IMG/VR virus record: IMGVR_UViG_3300037245_000841
Coordinates: 1 to 24,676 of that record
Strand: one strand, 5' to 3'
From: a virus
DNA: 24,676 bases
Part shown: one piece after another, positions 1 to 6,189 of the stretch
Layout: each line of letters begins with the position of its first letter
Numbering within the stretch: position 1 is the first letter of the stretch
Translations under genes and position numbers: made by a program
Notes under the pieces: generated by a model
Told to the model about the DNA's origin: nothing
What the model saw: only the letters and a program-made list of their open reading frames with translations
The model's database searches: none

Positions 1-811
1 GTCGTCCGGCTGGGTTCGGGTCTACGCACACGCCGTCGCTCGGTGGAGGGTCTACCGGCGGTGGCTCCGTTCCCGGCTCTTCCGGCCACGTTGCGCCCGT
101 GCAGTCCACGTTCCACCCGTCGAGCTTCGCGCCTGGGTACCAGCGCACGCCGTCTTCGTTCGGGTTGATCACGCGGTAGTTCTCATGGAAGTCGCCGTCA
201 CAGAACGACCCACGCTTGATCGAGATCTGGTCGGAGCAGCCGTCGCCTGGAGGGCACACCTGTCCCAATGGGGATTCCACATGACGACCACAGGAGAACT
301 TGACGATCTCGTCCCCTACGCGCACGCCCGCATGAAGCTGCTTGCAGACTGCTTGGAACCAGAGGTCCACGTGCAACGACACTGGGCACGGCTCTTGGCC
401 GACGTAGCAGCCCGTCAGTGTGGCCATCGCCTTGTTCAGGGCGGATCCGTAGTTGCCTGGGTTGCCTCGCACCGCCGTGATCTGATCCTGCGGAACGACA
501 GGGAACCACTGGTTCTCTACGGGAGGGTCCACGGGTGGGGGATCGACAGGAGGGGGCTCTACGGGGCAGTCAGCCGCCTTCTCGCAGTGCTTGGGGTCGA
601 GCGTCGGGTTGTGGAGGCAGTCACCACAGGTCATGCCCTCTACGTGGCACCAAGGCAGTCCTTGGTCAAGCAGGGCCTGACAGGATTCCGTGTACGGCGG
701 ATCGACCGGGGGATCAACGGGTGGCTCGGTTGGGTCGGGTGGCTTTGGTAGCCAAGAACACCCCACGAGAAAGATGGTTGCAAGAGCAACGGTAATCAGC
801 TTCTTGTTCAT
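1..811 (-). CDS. Pro- and Cys-rich lipoprotein (partial, runs off left edge)
   Basis: An open frame of 270 codons starts at the ATG at 811 and is still open at base 1, so the C-terminus is missing. The N-terminus is a lipoprotein signal: Met-Asn-Lys-Lys, a hydrophobic run, then lipobox LVGC with the predicted lipidated Cys18. Mature sequence has PPVDP-type repeats just after the Cys (about residues 22-40), again near residues 82-95 and near the visible end. Between them are Cys-rich blocks that could form disulfides. The ATG overlaps the stop of the holin-like gene as ATGA, so it is the third gene of endolysin-holin-lipoprotein. Position suggests an outer-membrane role in lysis (o-spanin-like) or superinfection exclusion. 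It is much longer than ordinary o-spanins and no i-spanin is seen, so function is open. Lipoprotein call is firm. Confidence 0.8.
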   Translation of the reverse strand, partial: MNKKLITVALATIFLVGCSWLPKPPDPTEPPVDPPVDPPYTESCQALLDQGLPWCHVEGMTCGDCLHNPTLDPKHCEKAADCPVEPPPVDPPPVDPPVENQWFPVVPQDQITAVRGNPGNYGSALNKAMATLTGCYVGQEPCPVSLHVDLWFQAVCKQLHAGVRVGDEIVKFSCGRHVESPLGQVCPPGDGCSDQISIKRGSFCDGDFHENYRVINPNEDGVRWYPGAKLDGWNVDCTGATWPEEPGTEPPPVDPPPSDGVCVDPNPAGR

Positions 812-1104
812 GACTTCTCCTTGAAGATCCCGATCCCGATGATCAGGGATAGGATCGCGCCGAACACAATCACTGGCAGTACGGTCGTGGCCCACACCAA
901 ATGTAGCGTAAGCGATACAAGGAAGATGAACAGCACGCCCCGGCGTAGCTTGCTGAACTTCCTTCCAGTCTCCGACCACTCCGGAACGCCCGTCCAATCT
1001 CCAACCGTCTCGGATAGGGTGTCCCCCTCGACCTTGTTGAATGCGGCCTTGATCTCAAAGAATAGGAAGATGACTAGCCATGAGCCCCAAATGATTTCGT
1101 TCAC
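808..1104 (-). CDS. Small membrane protein, putative holin
   Basis: 98 aa from a GTG at 1104, chosen because it overlaps the endolysin stop as GTGA and follows a purine-rich GGAGAGGGG. A longer frame begins at 1167 but would overlap the endolysin further with charged, unlikely sequence. Hydrophobic stretches lie near residues 4-18, 57-74 and 77-93, separated by a polar loop with several acidic residues and a basic KLRR before the second segment; the C-terminus is charged (FKEKS). Two or three membrane segments, small size, charged tail and position directly after the endolysin fit a holin. No specific holin family was recognised, so function rests on context. Confidence 0.65.
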   Translation of the reverse strand: MNEIIWGSWLVIFLFFEIKAAFNKVEGDTLSETVGDWTGVPEWSETGRKFSKLRRGVLFIFLVSLTLHLVWATTVLPVIVFGAILSLIIGIGIFKEKS

Positions 1105-1520
1105 AATGTTCCCCTCTCCATCGCCTTCGCCATGCGTTCTGCGCGGCCAGGAGTCTGACGCGCCCACTTCGAAGAACGCATCCCCTTCGCTGCCTGGGTA
1201 TAACGCCCGTGCCTCACGTGGTCCAACGTCCTACGGAACGACAGGAGGCCGCGTAGCCCCATCTGGTACGCCATCGCGAACAGGACCGTCCTACGGTCGT
1301 GATCCAGAAAATGGACCCACGGCAGAGCGTCGGTGACCTCATCGCACATCGCCGCAACGTACGACAGCAGCAGGTACTCGGCCTGCTTCTCGGTGATCCC
1401 CCCGCCCTTGCGGGCGTCGATGAGTGTTCCGTACCCGATGGTCCAATAGCCTAGATGATCCTGATACGCAGATGACCTGAAGCCCTCCTCCTTCTTCAAG
1501 ATCTCTAGTAGCTGCTTCAT
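1101..1520 (-). CDS. Endolysin, GH24 phage lysozyme (T4 type)
   Basis: 139 aa muramidase cleaving the MurNAc-GlcNAc bond of peptidoglycan. The catalytic triad has exact T4-lysozyme spacing: Glu12 in EEGFR, Asp21 and Thr27 in DHLGYWTIGYG, matching E11/D20/T26 of T4. The C-terminal region has the family signature SKWARQTPGRAERMAKAM, equivalent to the W-x5-TPNRA segment. The length is slightly below T4 lysozyme. No signal peptide or SAR segment is visible, so release should need the holin, whose likely gene follows with a GTGA overlap. The ATG at 1520 overlaps the preceding stop as ATGA. Confidence 0.93.
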   Translation of the reverse strand: MKQLLEILKKEEGFRSSAYQDHLGYWTIGYGTLIDARKGGGITEKQAEYLLLSYVAAMCDEVTDALPWVHFLDHDRRTVLFAMAYQMGLRGLLSFRRTLDHVRHGRYTQAAKGMRSSKWARQTPGRAERMAKAMERGTL

Positions 1521-1738
1521 ACCGGGCCTCCAAAGCTCGTCTTCTTTGCGAATGGCATCGTGTCCAGCTTCCAGATCTCATCGAAGACCTTGCCGTGATC
1601 ATTCCCGTTCGGGACGATACCCCTGTCGTCCATTGTACCGTCGAACTTCGCGATATCGAACGGTGCTCTCAGGTAGCCCCCTTCGCACTTGACGAAGATG
1701 GCAACGAAGCGTGTCTTGTCCTCCGCCGCCTTATCCAA
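1517..1738 (-). CDS. Hypothetical protein, 73 aa
   Basis: Not recognised. The frame begins at a TTG at 1738 and ends in an ATGA overlap with the endolysin. It overlaps the end of the zinc-ribbon gene by 8 bases, the same kind of junction used throughout the operon, which supports translation although no clear Shine-Dalgarno precedes the TTG. The middle contains a conserved-looking block with DIAKFDGTMDDRG and PNGNDHGK; there is one Cys and no membrane segment. It could be a small cytoplasmic protein or a lysis accessory; there is no basis to choose. Confidence 0.5.
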   Translation of the reverse strand: MDKAAEDKTRFVAIFVKCEGGYLRAPFDIAKFDGTMDDRGIVPNGNDHGKVFDEIWKLDTMPFAKKTSFGGPV

Positions 1739-2057
1739 TACGCACCAGCCTTTCGATGTAGGACACGAGACCGTCGAGGTTGTGTTCAGAGGCCCACGGA
1801 GCCACGCCCCTGGCCAGGAAGAGCTTCACTGTGTACTTTGCGATGTCTGGCCTCACCCACTCGATAGTTCTTGGCCACGACGGCGAGTACCGAGTGCTTC
1901 CGCACGGGCACATCGAATCTTCCTCCATGCGCAAGATCTCCGTCTCGCGGGAGAGCACTCGCCCGCACTTAAAGCAGCGGTAGAAGTCGTAGACCCGATC
2001 ACTCTTCGGTGTCTTACGGTACTCCGCGAATACCTTACTCTCACTCAGCACTGTCAT
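1731..2057 (-). CDS. Zinc-ribbon protein, 108 aa
   Basis: Starts at the ATG at 2057, preceded by AAGGAGG with good spacing; an upstream extension of this frame to 2207 reads Arg/Ser-rich junk and is rejected. Two Cys pairs form a zinc ribbon: CFKC around residues 28-31 and CPC near residues 50-52, separated by about 20 residues with aromatic flanks. The C-terminal half is an alpha/beta-looking segment with no known motif. The gene starts 17 bases inside the end of the glycosyltransferase gene. A structural or nucleic-acid-binding zinc ribbon is likely; the specific role is unknown. Confidence 0.65.
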   Translation of the reverse strand: MTVLSESKVFAEYRKTPKSDRVYDFYRCFKCGRVLSRETEILRMEEDSMCPCGSTRYSPSWPRTIEWVRPDIAKYTVKLFLARGVAPWASEHNLDGLVSYIERLVRIG

Positions 2058-2796
2058 TGCTTTCCTCCTTTTCTGCCTGTTCCTTCGCTGCCTTCGCTGC
2101 GTCCCTCTGCGCCTTCGCGGCGAGGTAGTGCTCCCGCGTGACGATGACCGGAGGACCGGAGTGTCCCACCTGAACGGTGGTGTTGCACTGCAACTGCACT
2201 CCGACATTCATAGCCTGATGGCAGAAGCTGAGGTCTTCGCCAAAGCCTTCCTCGGCGTCTCTCGTGTCTGGGAACCACTTCCCCTTCGGGTCGAAGTCGG
2301 GCGAGGCCGCGATCTTCTCGACTACCTCCAGGCCAGTCCAGCAGAAGCCGAACCCGCATCCATCCACTTGGAAGAACGCGTTCTCCGGGTAGTTTGCCAT
2401 CTGCTTGTACGTGACGCCCTCCCTGTCATAGTCGTACAGGGTCGGCCAGAGGAAACCCTCTCGCTGGTGGTACACCCCTGTGACGAACGACGAGTTGTAG
2501 ACCAAGGCGGACTTCAAGAGGTTGGCGATGTCTGCGGCACCAACCATGATGTCCGAGTCGATCCACATGACGCCGTCTGCGTCTTCCTTGTTCTCCATCA
2601 GAGACCCCGCGACATACGTGCGGGCATCACCGTAGGGTAGGCGATCCGGAGAGGAGTCCCCCACCCACTTGAGCCCCATGTTGGTGGCGGTCATCATCGC
2701 GACCCTTACCGACTTCTGGCAGATCGGGTCAACGTGTCCGTACGTTGGGACCGCCAGGATGGCTCGCAGCCCCTCTAGTGGCTTCTCTTCGCTCAT
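2041..2796 (-). CDS. GT-A fold glycosyltransferase-like protein
   Basis: 251 aa. The N-terminal strand RAILAVPTYGHVDP and the later DGVMWIDSDIMV (DSD at residues 80-82) match the nucleotide-sugar and metal-binding layout of GT-A family transferases found in many phages. A GFGEDLSFC segment near residue 184 resembles the catalytic-acid ED region. The last 30 residues are Ala/Lys/Glu-rich and probably a helix or coiled coil. The start overlaps the methyltransferase stop as ATGA, so it is translated in series with the radical SAM and methyltransferase genes. Acceptor unknown: a virion protein, host glycan or modified base are all possible. Confidence 0.75.
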   Translation of the reverse strand: MSEEKPLEGLRAILAVPTYGHVDPICQKSVRVAMMTATNMGLKWVGDSSPDRLPYGDARTYVAGSLMENKEDADGVMWIDSDIMVGAADIANLLKSALVYNSSFVTGVYHQREGFLWPTLYDYDREGVTYKQMANYPENAFFQVDGCGFGFCWTGLEVVEKIAASPDFDPKGKWFPDTRDAEEGFGEDLSFCHQAMNVGVQLQCNTTVQVGHSGPPVIVTREHYLAAKAQRDAAKAAKEQAEKEESNDSAE

Positions 2797-3311
2797 TGTG
2801 CCTCCAGCACAAAACGGAATGCGTCGTCCTTGTAGTTCGCCAACAAGATTTTGAAGTCGGCCTTGTAGCAGAACCGGTAGTCAGTCATCGAAGTCTTCCC
2901 TACCTGCTCCTCGTACTCCGCCTGAGACAAGAAGGTGAGAGACCCATCGTTAAGCTCACGCGTGTGGCCTGGGTCGCCCCTGGCCCACTTCGACCGATAG
3001 TTGGGAACGGTCGCACAGAAATAGCCGCCCTTCTTCAGCATGCGATGGAACTCAGAGAATTGGTCGAAGAAAAACTTCCAGTCACCCTGCATGCCGGTGT
3101 GCTCAAGAATTTCGTACGCGTGGATTTCGTCGTACTCGCCAGCCTGCGACCAGTCGTACGGAAGCTGGTCGAGGTTGGCCAGGATGTCGGGGTTGTGATC
3201 CGCGTTCATGTCCATCGTTGTCAGTTCCCCGCACCAGTCCTCCAGGCCGTGACAGAAGATCCGCTTCTGCGTACTGGATCCGGCTCCGAGTAGTAGGATC
3301 TTTCGCCTCAT
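2793..3311 (-). CDS. SAM-dependent methyltransferase (class I, Methyltransf_11-like)
   Basis: 172 aa from the ATG at 3311, which shares one base with the radical SAM stop (TGATG). A TTG one codon upstream is a weaker alternative. A Rossmann SAM site is visible: LLLGAGSS (residues 6-13) as motif I, TTMDMNAD (31-38) as the acidic motif II, YDEIHAYEILEH (60-71) as the post-II strand, and HRMLKKGGYFCATVPN (89-104) as the typical KPGG-like turn and strand. It is short for the family, with a small C-terminal cap. Order with radical SAM and glycosyltransferase genes suggests a shared small-molecule, glycan or protein substrate rather than DNA; no DNA methylase DPPY/NPPY motif is present. Confidence 0.8.
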   Translation of the reverse strand: MRRKILLLGAGSSTQKRIFCHGLEDWCGELTTMDMNADHNPDILANLDQLPYDWSQAGEYDEIHAYEILEHTGMQGDWKFFFDQFSEFHRMLKKGGYFCATVPNYRSKWARGDPGHTRELNDGSLTFLSQAEYEEQVGKTSMTDYRFCYKADFKILLANYKDDAFRFVLEAQ

Positions 3312-4138
3312 CAAATCCTCGTGCAGTTCTTGCAGATGTCGTAAGCGTCGGCTCGATTTTCACTATGATCCAGCCGGAATCCCAGGTACTCCGCCGATGA
3401 GTACACTTCAGCCAGCGTCTGCTTGTTGAGGTCTCCGAAGATCATCTTCCCGGTCGGGTCGAAGCAGCAGGCTGTCACCCTGCCGTCGTACATGACGTAG
3501 ATCTGCTTGACGGCCCTTTCGCAGCACTCGTTCGCCTTGAACGGACGCCGCGCCAGCATGTCTCCAGACCAGTTGCCGACGTAGACGCACTTCCCTCTGC
3601 CATTGGTCCGGCGGTCTCCCCACTTCCGGAGGAAGTTTCTGGCGTCCTCCTCGGTGAAGTTGTCGATGTCCATGATAGCCGTACACTCGACATCCGTGGT
3701 CTCCGAGTTGGCGATGGCGTCGGTCAGATTATTACAGACCTTGTCATATTTCCCGACGAGACCCATCGCCTTCTCGTGCTGCTCGGCGTTGAGTGCGTTG
3801 ACGCTAACGCTCACAAATGATGTGCCAGCGTCCTGTAGCGCGCGGAAGCGATCAGATGTGAGGTATACGCCGTTGGTGTGGAAGTAGATGAACCAGTCCG
3901 GACGAAGGTCGCGAGCCATCTTGATGCGCTCTGCGAGCTTGGGGTCCAGCAGCGGCTCACTCAGCCCATTGAGAGTGAGGAATGTGATGCTGGTAAAAGT
4001 CGCTGCCTCTCGGACGATCTTGCTGTAGAGGTCCATGCTCATGAGCTTCCCGCGACGGGACTCTTCCACCACCGGGTAGATACAGAAACGGCAGGCGGCA
4101 TTGCAGGTTGAGTTGGTTTCAATCTGTAGCTGGAGCAC
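3311..4138 (-). CDS. Radical SAM protein with SPASM-like C-terminal domain
   Basis: 275 aa. The iron-sulfur/SAM motif CX3CX2C is at Cys12, Cys16 and Cys19 (CNAACRFC), followed by LNGLSEPLLDP (57-66), the counterpart of the SAM-binding GGEP motif. The C-terminal third carries extra cysteines (C184, C205/206, C224/225, C269, C272) with VMYDGRVTACCFDP and the LAEVYSS region typical of SPASM domains, which hold auxiliary Fe-S clusters. SPASM enzymes commonly modify peptides or sugars. The start is a GTG at 4138: an in-frame TAA lies two codons upstream, so nothing longer is possible. There is no Shine-Dalgarno and a TATA-like element lies only bases upstream. First gene of the leftmost transcription unit, just past a terminator. 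Confidence 0.88.
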   Translation of the reverse strand: MLQLQIETNSTCNAACRFCIYPVVEESRRGKLMSMDLYSKIVREAATFTSITFLTLNGLSEPLLDPKLAERIKMARDLRPDWFIYFHTNGVYLTSDRFRALQDAGTSFVSVSVNALNAEQHEKAMGLVGKYDKVCNNLTDAIANSETTDVECTAIMDIDNFTEEDARNFLRKWGDRRTNGRGKCVYVGNWSGDMLARRPFKANECCERAVKQIYVMYDGRVTACCFDPTGKMIFGDLNKQTLAEVYSSAEYLGFRLDHSENRADAYDICKNCTRI

Positions 4139-4143
4139 AGTCT

Positions 4144-4165
4144 GTTATACCACGTTGTATACCAA
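4144..4165 (-). promoter_or_regulatory. Candidate promoter/operator with 12-bp-period GGTATA repeat
   Basis: On the minus strand GGTATA occurs twice with a 12-base period, the second as TGGTATAAC, which resembles an extended -10 box. It lies between the capsid-unit terminator and the GTG start of the radical SAM gene. A nearly identical element is at 23458-23480 and a degenerate one at 23720-23743. There is no good -35 box. A start about 7 bases past TATAAC would fall on the GTG, implying a leaderless mRNA. Promoter role is inference. Confidence 0.45.
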
Positions 4166-4174
4166 GGATTTAGA

Positions 4175-4217
4175 CAAAAAACACCCCTGGCCGAGATCCG
4201 GAGACCCCAGCCAGGGG
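4175..4217 (-). terminator. Rho-independent terminator after the capsid unit
   Basis: On the minus strand an 8-bp perfect stem CCCCTGGC/GCCAGGGG (arms 4210-4217 and 4184-4191) with an 18-base loop is followed two bases later by six T residues. It lies 16 bases past the stop of the decoration-like gene and closes the head transcript. Confidence 0.85.
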
Positions 4218-4233
4218 CAAAGTTGTCACCACC

Positions 4234-4671
4234 TTAGAGAGCGCGGAGGAAGATCTCGGAGGTCACCGGTACGGTGGTGGACCCCGTCGCGACCGTTGCC
4301 AGAGCACTCGCAAAGCCGAAGCCTTCGGTGATGCCTGGGGTAGCCGTTGCGATCTTCAGGCTGCCTGCGTCGGTGGACGGAACGAGCGGGTAGCCAGCGG
4401 TCACAGCGACGGACGAATTGGCAACCAGCACCTTTGCGTACGAGCAGTAGCCACCGACCTGAACGCGACCGTACCCGGAGTCAGCGATAGCCTCGGCCAC
4501 GATGCCACGGAACAGGTTGCCCTTAGCGCTGGGACTGGTTACCCGAACGCCATCCGGAGAGGAAGTGGAAACCTCTGCGACACCGCCCAAGGGCAGTGCT
4601 GCGCCTGCGATGTTGTACACGACAGTGAAGACAGAGTCGTCGTCTTCACGTTGAAATGCGTGGAAGATCAT
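4234..4671 (-). CDS. Probable capsid decoration/stabilisation protein
   Basis: 145 aa, rich in Val, Ala, Gly, Ser and Thr with alternating beta-strand-like patterns (for example YGRVQVGGY near residues 67-75 and a VAVTAGYPLV segment), no Cys pairs and no membrane segment. It sits directly after the major capsid gene and before a strong terminator, the usual place of small head-decoration proteins. The ATG at 4671 is preceded by AGGAGA with good spacing. No family was recognised with certainty; a head fibre or minor coat protein is the alternative. Confidence 0.6.
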   Translation of the reverse strand: MIFHAFQREDDDSVFTVVYNIAGAALPLGGVAEVSTSSPDGVRVTSPSAKGNLFRGIVAEAIADSGYGRVQVGGYCSYAKVLVANSSVAVTAGYPLVPSTDAGSLKIATATPGITEGFGFASALATVATGSTTVPVTSEIFLRAL

Positions 4672-4725
4672 GATACTTCTCCTGTGCCCAGACTCAAGAC
4701 ACTGTGTCCCTATCTAGACTCTTTG

Positions 4726-4760
4726 CTTGGGGGGCTCAGCACTATTGCCTACCCCCCAAG
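4726..4760 (-). other. GC-rich hairpin between major capsid and decoration genes
   Basis: Perfect 9-bp inverted repeat CTTGGGGGG/CCCCCCAAG (4726-4734 and 4752-4760) with a 17-base loop, beginning 3 bases past the major capsid stop. No T-tract follows on either strand, so it is not a canonical terminator. It could stabilise the capsid mRNA 3' end against exonucleases or partly attenuate read-through into the next gene. Confidence 0.6.
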
Positions 4761-4763
4761 GGA

Positions 4764-5843
4764 TTAGGACGCTGTGGTCAACGTGATGTTGCCCAGAACG
4801 CCGTTCTTGTCGCGACGGGATGCCCAGTGGCAGCCGTACCACTGAACGATGCTCGTCTCGCCTGCACCGTTAGGTGCGCGAACGAACTCGCCAGGGGTGA
4901 AGTCTGCCCCGGAGAAGACCGTCACTCCAAGGTACTTGGTGTTTGCGGCGTACATGGTGCCCTTCTCGGAAGATGCGTCCACCGAAGAGGTACCGTTTGC
5001 CACGTCAGGGGTGAACTGATCGAAGCACAACGGTGCTCCGTTCAGGCGGATTGCCTTCCACGGGAAGTTGACTTCCTCGTAGTCCACGAAGCGCTGGAGG
5101 GCGCGGAGTGCTGCGCTGACCAACTCGTAGGTGTAGATGTCGGACACGAAGAGGTCAGGCCCCGGTCCGGCGCTCTTGGAGGTGAGGTTGATGAGGTGGT
5201 CGATCTCCTTGAGGAACGCGGAGTAGGACGACGCCGCAGACTTCACGGAGATGTTCTTCCACCACGTCTCGGTCGCGGAGTTGATCTGTCCCACGGTTCC
5301 CACACCGGTCTGTCCGGTGTCGGTAGCGTGGTACTGGATCATCAACGGGATCGGCTCGATGAAGGTGGAGCCGTTCACTGCGGAAGTGCGTGCGGTGGTG
5401 ATGCTGGAGTCGTCCGTTGCGCCCTGGCCCTGCATCAGCCAACGACCGAAACGGTCTTCTAGGCCAGACATCGCCTGCTCGGTCTTGCTCTTCAGCAAGT
5501 CGAGTGCTGCGCCCTTGTTCTGTGCGCGTTCGAAGTCTCCGATGGTGATCGAAGAAGCCATACGTGCCCAGTCGAAGAACGCGGGGGTCTGCCCGTCGAT
5601 GGGAGTCACATCCACCTGACCGACGCCGTTCGGGCCGAAGGTGTCAATGGGTGCGAACTCGTACATGAGAGGCACGCGGTAGCGGTCGCCAAGCTGCGAA
5701 ACGGTCTTCCAGTTGCCGCTCTTCTTGTACTTGAAGTAGAACGGGTTCGCGGTGGTGATCTGGTTCTGCATCACCGGGCGAATCTTGTCGAGAAGCGCAG
5801 TCAGGCGGGCATTGTACGTGCGAGAAAGAGTGGTTGCCGCCAT
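4764..5843 (-). CDS. Major capsid protein
   Basis: 359 aa, in the head module downstream of the scaffold-like gene. The N-terminus (LSRTYNARLTALLDKIRPVM) is helical, followed by a beta-rich region with YRVPLMYEFAPI and a long helical segment with IGDFERAQNKGAALDLL. The C-terminal half has TYELVSAALRALQRFVDY and a final strand-rich region ending near WYGCHWASRRDKNGVLGNI. This composition and length fit HK97-fold phage coat proteins, but I assign it mainly by context. The start is well set: AAGGAGAT lies 7-8 bases before the ATG. It has its own upstream region between two terminators, consistent with very high expression. Confidence 0.82.
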   Translation of the reverse strand: MAATTLSRTYNARLTALLDKIRPVMQNQITTANPFYFKYKKSGNWKTVSQLGDRYRVPLMYEFAPIDTFGPNGVGQVDVTPIDGQTPAFFDWARMASSITIGDFERAQNKGAALDLLKSKTEQAMSGLEDRFGRWLMQGQGATDDSSITTARTSAVNGSTFIEPIPLMIQYHATDTGQTGVGTVGQINSATETWWKNISVKSAASSYSAFLKEIDHLINLTSKSAGPGPDLFVSDIYTYELVSAALRALQRFVDYEEVNFPWKAIRLNGAPLCFDQFTPDVANGTSSVDASSEKGTMYAANTKYLGVTVFSGADFTPGEFVRAPNGAGETSIVQWYGCHWASRRDKNGVLGNITLTTAS

Positions 5844-6124
5844 GAGAAATCTCCTTAAGTGTTTTGTTTCCAGGGGTGTAGGAGCCGTAGAAGTGGCAGC
5901 TTCCTGTCGCAGCAGACCACTAGGGTTCTAAATCCGACTCCCATTTGGTCTCGCTGCGTGTCGTCTCACCTACGTCGTTGCTGGTGCCACTGAATCGATG
6001 GGCAGTGTCTCCGTGTCGCCCGAATCCAGCTTTGTGTCGCTCGTACGTTGGCGGGACCGTTCATCCGCGAACCCGTCTATTTCAGGCTAAGGGTACAATT
6101 TACTTTCTGTCAAGGTTTTGAACC
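5844..6124 (-). promoter_or_regulatory. Untranslated leader/promoter region of the major capsid gene
   Basis: A 280-base stretch between the scaffold terminator and the major capsid gene, without a convincing ORF. On the minus strand a perfect -35-like TTGACA lies at 6113-6108. No good -10 box occurs at 16-18 bases; instead GTACCCTTAG is found at 6096-6087, a decamer repeated exactly at 22906-22897. The remaining leader of over 200 bases has several GTGTCG/TGTCTC-rich repeats but no strong stem that I can see. Likely the separate capsid promoter; the exact start is unknown. Confidence 0.5.
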
Positions 6125-6158
6125 AAAAAAAAGAAGAGCGCCCCGAAGAGCGCCCTTC
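6125..6158 (-). terminator. Rho-independent terminator after the scaffold gene
   Basis: On the minus strand GAAGGGCGC (6158-6150) pairs with GCGCTCTTC (6141-6133), 9 bp with one G-T wobble and an 8-base loop, followed directly by eight T residues. It lies about 30 bases past the stop of the scaffold-like gene and separates the packaging/scaffold transcript from the capsid gene. Confidence 0.88.
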
Positions 6159-6189
6159 CCGGCGAACGGTGGAGTGGGGTGGTGGAGTG

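Noticed and set aside
808-1167. Longer 119-aa version of the holin-like gene
   Set aside because: The extra N-terminal residues lie over the endolysin end and are charged; the GTG at 1104 has a good ribosome site and GTGA overlap.
1731-2207. Longer 158-aa version of the zinc-ribbon protein
   Set aside because: The N-terminal extension is Arg/Ser-rich and overlaps the glycosyltransferase; the ATG at 2057 has an excellent Shine-Dalgarno.
2793-3311. Methyltransferase as a DNA base methylase
   Set aside because: No DPPY/NPPY or PCQ-type catalytic motif is present; the fold signature is of the small-molecule type.
4704-5462. 252-aa plus-strand open frame
   Set aside because: Lies antisense to the major capsid gene with Cys/Arg/Val-rich shadow composition; no start signal.
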